A DNA stretch of 7,134 bases from positions 1 through 7,134 of the forward strand of contig CANGJN010000027.1 of the NCBI GenBank assembly GCA_947454215.1. The letters are read 5' to 3'. The stretch comes from Neisseriaceae bacterium (lineage in GTDB: Bacteria; Pseudomonadota; Gammaproteobacteria; Burkholderiales; UBA11063). This document shows, one piece after another, positions 1 to 6,814 of this stretch. Under the pieces are notes generated by a model. The model was not told where the DNA came from. It ran no database searches and saw only the letters and a program-made list of their open reading frames with translations. The position numbers were made by a program, and so were the translations under genes. Positions within the stretch are counted from its first letter, which is position 1, and each line of letters starts with the position of its first letter.

Positions 1-1267
1 GATAACTAATATCAAAGGATGTGGTTACTTTGGTTTGTGAAATATAATATAAAAGAATAGATGTGTCATAATCACACCCATTAGGTATTCTTTTGATATA
101 TAAGTCAAATATAAAAGGTGATGATCCATCAGTATTTATACTAAGGATTCCTCCAAAATTTTGGGTTGAATAGTACCCACCACTTGGCACTACAATATAA
201 ACTCTATTATTATTAAAAATTATACCATTTGGATTAAAATAACTATAATTTGTATTAGAAAAATTATCATAGATTAATTTGCCAGTTCCAAATGTTGTAT
301 CATACATAAATATGGCTCCAAAATTATTTGCCCCACCATTAGTTGTCGCAATATAAATGTTACCATCAGATCCTTGTACTAGAGAATTAGGATTTGCACC
401 ATAATGATTGCTACCAGCACCATTAAAACTAACTGGAGAATTAAATTGATTGGTTGAAAGATTATAAGCTGAGAGTGTTCCTAACTTTCCCCAGCCACCA
501 TTCATGGTAGTCATATATAAAATATTATTCTTTGCTAAAATTAAACCACCTTCAGGATTTTCTCCATCGCCATTAACACCAGAGAAATTATGTATTACAG
601 TATAATTTGTACCACTACTAGAAATTGAGTAAAGTAATCCTTTACCATAATCCCCACCTCCATATGTAGTACCATATACAGTTTTCCCATCAATAGAAAA
701 TGCCAAATCAGAATGTGTCCCTGAACTAGGAATATCAGGAGCAAAAATATGCAGAATAGTGAGATTATTACCGTTTAAGTCCATTTTAGATAATGTTGCA
801 TTTTGATTATTAGCAAACTCTAAGGATGTCATATATAACCAACCATCAGGACCTAATGCAATGCTATTTGGCACTGAAATACTTTCACTATCACTAGAAA
901 AACTATGAAGAACGGTAAAATTACTACCATTTGAATTTATTTTATAAAGTATGCTATCCTTATTAGTTTCAATTACACCGTAAAAATACAGTACGCCATT
1001 TTCAACATTAGGTATTAGTTTATCAATAGGAGTTAGTGAACCATTACCTAATACTGATTTAAATTTAAATACAACTTGATATTTAGTGCCATCTGATTTC
1101 AATTTAAAAATATATGCAGATGTATCACTAAGAGAAGAGCAATTGTAATTGTAGGATGTACCATATAAATAGCCATCTGTACCAGATACTAATGAGTTTA
1201 TTTTTTTACATATAGCATAATTTAAGTTTAAAACAATACTAAAGATTAAGATTAACAAAATTTTCAT
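1..1267 (-). CDS. Secreted GloVer-type tandem-repeat protein, C-terminus cut by window edge
   Basis: The minus strand is open from an ATG at 1267 to the left edge, giving 422 codons with no stop. Residues 1-18 form a signal peptide (MKILLILIF, then a hydrophobic run ending NYA), so the product is probably exported. The rest is a series of units of about 40-55 residues with the pattern LYGT-xx-GG-xx-G-x-LY/F-x-hydrophobic-xxxGxx-hydrophobic-T-hydrophobic-hydrophobic-x-F. Examples start near residues 33, 92, 143, 197 (YGTTYGGGDYGKGLLYSI), 250, 303 and 356. This pattern is that of the GloVer repeats of choice-anchored proteins, which probably fold as a beta-propeller-like structure. The molecular function of that family is unknown. 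Family members often end in a C-terminal sorting anchor, but that end lies outside the window. An AAGGG sequence about 9 bases before the ATG could serve as the ribosome binding site. The gene diverges from the dehydratase gene, and the long gap between them gives no functional link. The coding call is secure and the family call is good. Confidence 0.85.
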   Translation of the reverse strand, partial: MKILLILIFSIVLNLNYAICKKINSLVSGTDGYLYGTSYNYNCSSLSDTSAYIFKLKSDGTKYQVVFKFKSVLGNGSLTPIDKLIPNVENGVLYFYGVIETNKDSILYKINSNGSNFTVLHSFSSDSESISVPNSIALGPDGWLYMTSLEFANNQNATLSKMDLNGNNLTILHIFAPDIPSSGTHSDLAFSIDGKTVYGTTYGGGDYGKGLLYSISSSGTNYTVIHNFSGVNGDGENPEGGLILAKNNILYMTTMNGGWGKLGTLSAYNLSTNQFNSPVSFNGAGSNHYGANPNSLVQGSDGNIYIATTNGGANNFGAIFMYDTTFGTGKLIYDNFSNTNYSYFNPNGIIFNNNRVYIVVPSGGYYSTQNFGGILSINTDGSSPFIFDLYIKRIPNGCDYDTSILLYYISQTKVTTSFDISY

Positions 1268-1469
1268 TAAAAAACCCTTATAAACAATATTACGAACTAT
1301 TTTTTAAAAAATTATTTGATGTTTTATTAACAAATTAACTATGTAAAATTGATAAATATTTTAATAAATATTATTAAATTAAGGTTTTACATAGGTAAAG
1401 GTAAAAGAAATAAGAACTTTATTAAGTGATATTCAAACGACTTTACACAAGCAAAGTGCACATAGATAT

Positions 1470-1486
1470 CTAGAAAAATTTTCTAG
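1470..1486. repeat. 17-base AT-rich palindrome, copy 1
   Basis: CTAGAAAAATTTTCTAG is a perfect inverted repeat: 8 bases, one central base, 8 bases. It lies in non-coding DNA about 200 bases upstream of the GloVer gene start. A copy differing at one base lies at 2015-2031 inside the transposase relic. It could be a protein-binding site or chance in AT-rich DNA. No function can be assigned. Confidence 0.4.
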
Positions 1487-1622
1487 TTGTTTTTAGTAAT
1501 AATACTTAGAAAATTTTTATATAAATTGAATAGGATATTATAACTTAAAATCAAACTTTCTGTCAATTTTTTTGATACTTATATAATGTTAATATTAGCA
1601 CCAATTCGTCACTCTAAATGCC

Positions 1623-1654
1623 ATAACAAAAATTTATTTCTTCATTTTTGTTAT
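1623..1654. repeat. Perfect 11-base inverted repeat (hairpin)
   Basis: ATAACAAAAAT (1623-1633) and ATTTTTGTTAT (1644-1654) are exact inverted copies around a 10-base loop. The site lies about 40 bases past the C-terminal end of the minus-strand transposase relic, so it could be a relic of that element's end or a weak transcription stop. The stem has only one G-C pair and there is no clean U-run beyond it, so a terminator call is not justified. Confidence 0.5.
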
Positions 1655-1691
1655 CAGGAGTATTTCTTAAAAATAATAAGAAATTAGAGTT

Positions 1692-2352
1692 TTATTTAGT
1701 ATTATTATTTAAATAACTAACATATGCGTTAATATTTTCTAGTATTTTTCTATTTAAAACCATAAGATCAATATTTTTTTGTTTTAGTCTTTCTTAAAAA
1801 AGCATTATTTGTATACTTTAAGTGTCCTTCTTTATTTGAACTAATATTGGCTAAGATTGTTAGAGAAGTTCGGTTTTTAATATTATCTTATCCATGGTCT
1901 ATCATCCTCTACCTATTTTTTACCCTTCTCCTCATGATTGGGTGCTAAATCTCATAAACTTAAAATTTGACGTTCAAAACATTTGCCTAATTCTTGTATT
2001 GATTAACTAATGATCTAGAAATATTTTCTAGAAAAGCAATTATCGATTTTATCGAGTCAGACAATATTCAATAAGTTATTAGGGGATTGAAGTTTATTCT
2101 TTTGTTGAACTAATTAATTTTTTAGGCACCTTATTCTACTAATTAAAGTACTTAAAGTATTACATTTCCTTTATTAATGACTGTATATCTTGTTCTGCTA
2201 ATATTTTAGCATCAATTGTGTCTGATTTACCTTTAAACTCTAATTTTTTGAATTGTTTTTCCATTCTTCTATTCTCTCTATGAAAAGTAAAATTATGTTT
2301 TTTATAATTAAGTCATTAATTTGGTTTCATAGCATTTAGTGTTTTGAAAGAA
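1692..2352 (-). pseudogene. IS110-family transposase relic, multiply frameshifted
   Basis: This is the decayed remains of a DEDD (RuvC-like) transposase of the IS110 family, read on the minus strand in switching frames with many stops. Fragments in protein order all fit the family. KCYETKLMT (2311-2337) matches the region after the conserved EATG/YE motif. One open stretch (2160-2312) contains HNFTFHRENRR and GKSDTIDAKILAEQ, equivalent to the family's K-T-D-K-I-D-A-K motif with both aspartates kept. QKNKLQ (up to 2104), then DSIKSIIAFLENISRSLV (up to 2058), fit the helical linker. DLAPNHEEKGKK (1916-1951) corresponds to the GLAP..SG.. motif of the C-terminal Transposase_20 domain. ERLKQKNIDLMVLNRKILEN and INAYV (ending at the stop at 1692) match the family C-terminus, KKVALxxxMRKLLxxLNAM. 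Each match is weak alone, but their order and spacing together are convincing. The first 60 or so residues are unrecognisable and the element ends are not defined. The product cannot be functional. Confidence 0.72.
2015..2031. repeat. 17-base AT-rich palindrome, copy 2
   Basis: CTAGAAATATTTTCTAG matches the palindrome at 1470-1486 at 16 of 17 positions, which leaves one mismatch between its two arms. It falls in what was transposase coding sequence (the LENISRS stretch), so the similarity may be coincidental. Confidence 0.35.
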
Positions 2353-2554
2353 AAATAGATTTTTATCTTTATTTTCTAATTTGATAGGAGCAATTTGTAT
2401 ATTTGATACACATTATTTTCATACTTATAACTTTTATTATTACAAAAATAAATCGTTCTTATTCTTATTCTTATTTATGTGTCTATTTATAATAAAATTA
2501 ACATACATAAAATATCAGTACTAAAAATTAAGATTATAAGTGGAGGTTTAATCT

Positions 2555-2572
2555 CAATTGAATATTCAATTG
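2555..2572. repeat. 18-base perfect palindrome
   Basis: CAATTGAATATTCAATTG reads identically on both strands with no spacer. It lies between the transposase relic and the dehydratase gene, more than 500 bases from either start codon. A dimeric regulator site is possible, but AT-rich DNA produces such palindromes easily. Confidence 0.4.
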
Positions 2573-2975
2573 TATTTGAGTTGGCATAAGATTTTATGAT
2601 TGATTAGATCAATATGTTTTCATTGAACAAATGCCAAATTGATAATTAACTGTACAACTGTTATCAAATTTTAAATATTGAATATGTTTTATCCTAAAAA
2701 ATATATATAATTAAGATGATATTTAATTTAAATAAAATATTTTAACTTACAATATGGTTTTTTTAAGTAAAAAAAAATAGACATCTTTCCTATCTAACTT
2801 AAAAGGAAATGAATAGTTAATTTAATAATGTTTATACTTAAATCTGCAATAAATTATGGTTTTTTGATATTTAGTAATTTTATTATTATGAAAGTAATAA
2901 AATATAAAATAAATTATCTACTTTTTTCTTCATCATTTTAACAATCATTTGCTCAGATGTTAATAAGTATAAAGT

Positions 2976-3005
2976 TTGCATCTATGTCTTAATTTATGAT
3001 ATAAT
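2976..3005 (+). promoter_or_regulatory. Candidate sigma-70 promoter for the dehydratase-endopeptidase unit
   Basis: TTGCAT (2976-2981) and TATAAT (3000-3005) are spaced by 18 bases. The -10 box is a consensus match and the -35 box matches at four of six positions. Transcription would start near 3012, giving a leader of about 130 bases before the ATG at 3141. In such AT-rich DNA, TATAAT-like strings are common, so this is only the best candidate. Confidence 0.35.
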
Positions 3006-3140
3006 TATAACCTGTGTTTTACTACTATTTTAATTAAAACTCTAAATAATTGTTCTTTTAAAATGAATCCATTCTAAAAAATCCCCCACCAAATTGTGCC
3101 TTTTATGATTATATTGATTCATTTTTTTCTTTAGGTACTT

Positions 3141-4985
3141 ATGAATTTTTTCAAAAAAAATATTTTATCGCTGATAAAGTTAAAAAATATAAAAATAATG
3201 ATGTTTTTAGATTTTATTCTATTACCATTAGCTTTGTTCACAGCAATTATGTTGAGATTAGGTGCTAATTGGGATCATCGATTAGATTCAGATATATGGA
3301 TCTTTTTATCTCTTCCTCTATGGACTATACCAGTATTTATGAAATTTGGTTTATATAAATCCATTATAGAATACTTTGATGAAAAAATAGTTGTTATAAT
3401 TTTTTTAGGTGTAAGTATTTCTGTTTTAATTTTAGTAAGTGTTATGTATTTGTTTCACATATATTCATTGCCAAAAACTGCAATTATAATTTTTTGGGTT
3501 ATTGCTTTAGCATATATTGGAGGAACAAGATTTATTATGAAAGGGATATTAAGTAAGTTTAACTTTATACCCAAAAAAAATATTGTAATTTATGGTGCAG
3601 GTAGTGCCGGATTACAGCTATGTATGACATTGAAAAATAATCCAGAATATAATCCTGTATTTTTTATCGATGATGATTATAAAAAAACTAATAAAATAAT
3701 AAAAGGTCTAAAAGTTATTCATCCATCAACTTTAGATAATGTCATAAAGCAAAGTAATATTGAGTCAATTTTAGTTGCTATGCCTTCTATAAAAAAATCA
3801 AGACAAAGAGAGATAATTAACAGTTTAGAACGTTTATCTTTAAGTATAAAAGTTTTACCATCTATAGGTGATTTAATCAAAGGAGAGGTAACGGTAAGCA
3901 ATGTAAAAGAAGTTGAAATTGAGGATTTATTAGGTAGGGATACTATAGAACCTGATTTTAATTTAATGTCAAAGAATATATTCAATAAGGTAGTTTTAAT
4001 TACTGGAGGTGGTGGTTCAATTGGAAGTGAGTTAGTAAGACAAGTTTTATTGTATGGTCCAAACAAATTGATAATATTAGATCATTCTGAGTTTGCGATA
4101 TACTCAATTGAAAAAAAAATACAATGTCATAAACAAAACGCTATTTTTATTTTGGGATCTGTTACTGATGAACAATTGATGCATAATTTATTTCAGCAAT
4201 ATAAAATAAATACTATTTATCATGCGGCGGCTTATAAGCATGTTCCAATAGTTGAATCCAATCAGATAAATGGAATTTATAATAATTCTATTGGAACATA
4301 TATTATAGCCAAATTAGCAATGAAGTATAATGTTGATATAATGGTATTAATTTCAACTGATAAGGCTGTCAGACCAACTAATATAATGGGTGCTAGTAAA
4401 AGATTGGCTGAGATGATTATGCAGGCATTTAATCATGATTCAACATACACTAAATTTACCTTAGTAAGGTTTGGTAATGTATTAGGATCATCTGGATCGG
4501 TTGTTCCAATATTTAAAGAACAAATTAAATCTGGTGGACCAGTTACGGTTACTCATCCAAATGTTATTAGATACTTTATGACAACCACAGAGGCTGTAGA
4601 ATTGGTTATACAGTCTAGTAGTATGTCTAAAGGAGGAGAGGTCTTTATTTTAGATATGGGTTCCCCAGTTAAAATTATTGATTTGGCTCATAAAATGATT
4701 CATCTGAGTGGTTATACAATAAAAGATGAAATTAATCCTAGTGGTGATATAGAAATTAAATTTACAGGGTTAAGAGCAGGAGAAAAACTGTATGAAGAGT
4801 TATTAATAAAAGATAACCCAATTGATACGACTCATTCAAGAATAAAGATGGCTAATGAGAACTTTATTCCTTTAAATGAGTTAAATTTAAAATTGACATT
4901 ATTAATTTCAGAGATTGATAAATATAATGTTAGTGAGGTATTAAAAATTATAAAAAATTTAGTTTCTGAATGCGGTGATAATTAA
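3141..4985 (+). CDS. WbpM/CapD/PglF-like nucleoside-diphosphate-sugar dehydratase (polysaccharide biosynthesis)
   Basis: This is a full-length 614-residue enzyme of the membrane-bound WbpM/CapD/PglF family. Members are inner-membrane proteins that convert UDP-GlcNAc to the 4-keto-6-deoxy sugar used for O-antigen, capsule or protein glycans. About four hydrophobic segments fill residues 18-130. A first Rossmann-like domain starts at YGAGSAG (151-157). The catalytic SDR domain starts at TGGGGSIGSE (288-297). It continues with HAAAYKHVP (361-369) and STDKAVRPTNIMGASKR (405-421), in which Met416 replaces the usual SDR tyrosine of the YxxxK motif and Lys420 is kept, as is normal in this family. 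RFGNVLGSSGSVVP (443-456), RYFMT (477-481) and LRAGEKLYEELL (544-555) complete the signature. AGG lies five bases before the ATG. The endopeptidase gene follows after 26 bases. No glycosyltransferase or transporter gene is in view, so the exact product sugar (for example QuiNAc or bacillosamine precursor) is unknown. Confidence 0.95.
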   Translation: MNFFKKNILSLIKLKNIKIMMFLDFILLPLALFTAIMLRLGANWDHRLDSDIWIFLSLPLWTIPVFMKFGLYKSIIEYFDEKIVVIIFLGVSISVLILVSVMYLFHIYSLPKTAIIIFWVIALAYIGGTRFIMKGILSKFNFIPKKNIVIYGAGSAGLQLCMTLKNNPEYNPVFFIDDDYKKTNKIIKGLKVIHPSTLDNVIKQSNIESILVAMPSIKKSRQREIINSLERLSLSIKVLPSIGDLIKGEVTVSNVKEVEIEDLLGRDTIEPDFNLMSKNIFNKVVLITGGGGSIGSELVRQVLLYGPNKLIILDHSEFAIYSIEKKIQCHKQNAIFILGSVTDEQLMHNLFQQYKINTIYHAAAYKHVPIVESNQINGIYNNSIGTYIIAKLAMKYNVDIMVLISTDKAVRPTNIMGASKRLAEMIMQAFNHDSTYTKFTLVRFGNVLGSSGSVVPIFKEQIKSGGPVTVTHPNVIRYFMTTTEAVELVIQSSSMSKGGEVFILDMGSPVKIIDLAHKMIHLSGYTIKDEINPSGDIEIKFTGLRAGEKLYEELLIKDNPIDTTHSRIKMANENFIPLNELNLKLTLLISEIDKYNVSEVLKIIKNLVSECGDN

Positions 4986-5011
4986 TTTTTTAATCATGGA
5001 GTAACTAACTT

Positions 5012-6040
5012 ATGCAAAATTTTTTTAAGTTGATAATTTTAAACTTTTTTATGATGAGTTTTGCTTTAACTCATCACCATTTTCATCGTCATCATCATAA
5101 ACACCATCATCACCATAAAAATCTAAAGGTCTTAAATTCTAAGAAGTATTATATTCATAGTAATAATAATATAAATCACAATCAATATTTATCAATATTC
5201 AGAAATGAACAAAAAAATGACTCTAAGACATCTTTAATTGGTAATACTCAATTTAAAGGTTTTATACAGAAAATAGGAAATAAACCTATATTGAGATCGT
5301 TTTCAGTTTTAGTAGTTGATCCTTTAAATAAGATTATATATATTAATAAAAATATAGATGTAGTTTTACCTATTGCATCTATTTCAAAATTGATGACTGC
5401 GATGGTTGTTTTAGACTCCAAAGTAGATTTAGAAAAGTATGTAGAGATTATGTTAGATGACAAAGATACTTTACGTAATACAAGATCTAGATTACAGCCA
5501 GGTTTAGAGTTTAAGAGAAAAGATTTGTTGCTTTTAGCATTAATGTCATCAGAGAATAGAGCTGCTCATGCACTTGCTAGAACAACTTTTTCTGGTGGAA
5601 CTGATGAGTTTATAAAAAAAATGAATGCTAAAGCAAAAGAGTTAGGAATGAGTAGCACTTTTTTTCATGATCCAACAGGATTGATTACTACAAATCAATC
5701 TACAGCATCTGATTTATATAAAATGATAAATGCTGCAGTAAGTTATTCTTTAATTAAACAATTTACTGAAAGAAAAAATTTGACAGTAAAAATTAATGGC
5801 AGATATATAAATTATATGAATAGTGATGCATTGGTAAGGGCAGGTAAACTTAATGTTATTTTATCAAAAACTGGCTTTATAAATGAAGCAGGACATTGTC
5901 TGGTCTTGTATTCTATGATAAATAATAGTCCAGTAATTATGATATTTTTGAAAAGCCAAGGAAAAAATGATAGGATTTTGGATGCATTAACTGTTGCAAA
6001 TTATATTAAAAGAAATAAGAGTTCCAACGTAATTTTGTAG
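5012..6040 (+). CDS. pbpG: D-alanyl-D-alanine endopeptidase (PBP7-like), with histidine-rich N-terminus
   Basis: This 342-residue protein belongs to the peptidase S11 low-molecular-weight penicillin-binding proteins. Members of the PbpG type cut D-Ala-meso-DAP cross-links in periplasmic peptidoglycan. All three active-site motifs are present: SxxK at Ser123-Ile-Ser-Lys126, SxN at Ser180-Glu-Asn182, and KTG at 286-288. Residues 1-18 look like a signal peptide (MQNFFKLIILNFF up to SFA). Directly after it, residues 21-35 contain 12 histidines, followed by an Asn/Lys-rich linker to about residue 90, where the catalytic domain begins (RSFSVLVVDP). There is no obvious C-terminal membrane-anchoring helix or PBP5-type extra domain, which favours PbpG over DacA/DacC. 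GGAG lies 10 bases before the ATG and supports this start. The gene lies 26 bases after the dehydratase gene in the same direction, so the two are probably co-transcribed. The family is secure; assignment to PbpG within S11 is likely. Confidence 0.92.
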   Translation: MQNFFKLIILNFFMMSFALTHHHFHRHHHKHHHHHKNLKVLNSKKYYIHSNNNINHNQYLSIFRNEQKNDSKTSLIGNTQFKGFIQKIGNKPILRSFSVLVVDPLNKIIYINKNIDVVLPIASISKLMTAMVVLDSKVDLEKYVEIMLDDKDTLRNTRSRLQPGLEFKRKDLLLLALMSSENRAAHALARTTFSGGTDEFIKKMNAKAKELGMSSTFFHDPTGLITTNQSTASDLYKMINAAVSYSLIKQFTERKNLTVKINGRYINYMNSDALVRAGKLNVILSKTGFINEAGHCLVLYSMINNSPVIMIFLKSQGKNDRILDALTVANYIKRNKSSNVIL

Positions 6041-6047
6041 TTAATCC

Positions 6048-6278
6048 GACATTCCGCACTTCTTTTTAAAAATATAACATTTTGATTTAATTAAATTTAT
6101 ATATAATTTTTGGAAATTATCAAATATTCTTTTAATTTAAAATAAAATTATAAATGTAGATTTTATCGTATTTAATAAATTTAATTAAAAAATTTTAATA
6201 TTTTATTACAAATATAAATATCACTTAATATGTTGATTTATTTTATTAATTTTTTAATAAAATAAACTGCGGAATGTC
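6048..6278. mobile_element. MITE-like inverted-repeat element
   Basis: GACATTCCGCA (6048-6058) and TGCGGAATGTC (6268-6278) are exact 11-base inverted copies, rich in G and C against very AT-rich surroundings. The similarity extends weakly outwards (GTTA about 4-5 bases outside both arms) and inwards (TT after one mismatch). The interior of about 210 bases has no coding potential. It ends in a 13-base perfect hairpin (6237-6249 with 6254-6266, four-T loop) next to the right arm. Short length, terminal inverted repeats and lack of genes are typical of MITEs, which are moved by a transposase encoded elsewhere. No clear target-site duplication can be set: TTA occurs near both ends but at unequal distances. 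The left arm starts eight bases after the pbpG stop. The family is unknown to me. Confidence 0.55.
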
Positions 6279-6440
6279 AGTTATAACGTGGAAATTGTAT
6301 AATTTATTAATTAAAACTTATTTAATAACACTATAGAGTTCTCATAGACATTTAATTTTAAGCATATTTTGATTACTTCAATATAATATTCCATACCTGT
6401 ATTCTACTTGTATTATTTTTACTTTTACAAATAAAAGACA

Positions 6441-6454
6441 GGAGTTGCTACTCC
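6441..6454. repeat. Small hairpin GGAGT-TGCT-ACTCC
   Basis: A perfect five-base stem with a four-base loop lies nine bases before the CRISPR-like repeat. No T-run follows it on the plus strand, so it is not a standard terminator. It may belong to the same relic as the repeat beside it. Confidence 0.35.
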
Positions 6455-6462
6455 AATAACTC

Positions 6463-6490
6463 GTCTTCCCCATGAACGTGTGGGTGTTTC
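6463..6490 (+). repeat. Solitary CRISPR-like repeat (type I-E-like, degenerate); no array
   Basis: The 28 bases read GTCTTCCCCATGAACG followed by TGTGGGTGTTTC. Length, the GTCTTCCCC start, the GTGTTTC end and a near-palindromic CCCCATG/CGTGTGGG core all resemble the type I-E repeat class that starts GTCTTCCCCAC and ends GTGGGGGTGTTTC, as I remember it. Relative to such a repeat, the second stem arm carries an extra or substituted T that spoils the pairing. Only one copy exists in the window. No second repeat follows at the expected distance of about 61 bases and no cas gene is present. I therefore read it as the remnant of a lost array or a chance resemblance, not an active CRISPR locus. Confidence 0.35.
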
Positions 6491-6814
6491 TAAAGTACCT
6501 GAAAATAAAATTTATGGGTAGCGTTTAGTTAATGATTATTACTTTAGGAGATTGATGGAGACTATTTTATAAATCATTTATAATTTAAGTTTATTACATT
6601 GTAAAGTATTTTCATATTTAATACTAAATTAATACTATTGTGTTGGTATAAATTGAACTTAGTAATATATAGTTAAAGATAATACTTAAATGGTTCTAAT
6701 GTTTATGTCTGTTTTATTTAGATAGCCAATTTATATAGTTTAATTATATTTTAAGAATTTAATTTGGATTAAGGTTTTACAATTTATTTATCAATTTGGA
6801 GATGGTGTGTTATT

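Larger units (their letters stand above)
1268..3140. other. Long non-coding gap with degraded mobile DNA
   Basis: No intact gene is visible on either strand in this stretch of nearly 1.9 kb. Its middle holds the IS110-family relic. The part from about 2353 to 2970 is very AT-rich and shows only short palindromes and homopolymer runs. I recognise no tRNA, rRNA or riboswitch. The last 170 bases probably form the promoter and leader of the dehydratase gene. Confidence 0.7.
6041..6814. other. Non-coding gap between endopeptidase and BioC-like gene
   Basis: No gene is supported in these 774 bases on either strand. The left third is the inverted-repeat element (6048-6278), which begins within ten bases of the endopeptidase stop. 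A small GC-richer island at about 6437-6492 holds a hairpin and a CRISPR-like repeat. The remainder, about 6545-6797, is AT-rich with no clear structure and no convincing promoter for the downstream gene. Confidence 0.65.

Noticed and set aside
1586..1687. Plus-strand open frame of 33 residues (starting MLILAPIRHSK)
   Set aside because: It has no ribosome binding site, overlaps the hairpin at 1623-1654 and lies among mobile-element debris. Such short open frames are expected by chance.
1922..1945. CCTTCTCCTCATGATTGGGT, superficially like the CRISPR-like repeat at 6463
   Set aside because: It is better explained as the APNHEEKG coding stretch of the transposase relic, and it lacks the paired G-run and the GTGTTTC end.
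3719..4066. Minus-strand open frame of 115 codons
   Set aside because: It lies inside the dehydratase gene on the opposite strand, has no recognisable family, and the plus-strand gene carries unmistakable motifs across it.
5248..5463. Minus-strand open frame of 71 codons
   Set aside because: It is antisense to the PbpG catalytic domain, including the SxxK motif, and shows no family features.
6237..6266. 13-base hairpin as a rho-independent terminator for pbpG
   Set aside because: The stem is purely A-T and is followed by CTGCGG rather than a T-run. It also lies about 200 bases beyond the stop, inside the MITE-like element.
6427..6513. Minus-strand open stretch reading SGTLETPTRSWGRRVIGVATPV
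   Set aside because: It is short, has no start signal or family match, and is the kind of spurious translation produced by CRISPR-like repeat sequence.
6523..6550. Possible second, decayed CRISPR repeat 60 bases after the first (GTTTAGTTAATGATT start)
   Set aside because: The spacing is close to that of a type I-E array, but only about a third of the bases match, which is no better than chance in AT-rich DNA.
6768..6781. ATTAAGGTTTTACA, repeated exactly at 1378-1391
   Set aside because: A 14-base AT-rich direct repeat is roughly expected by chance in a window of this length and composition, and the two contexts share nothing else.
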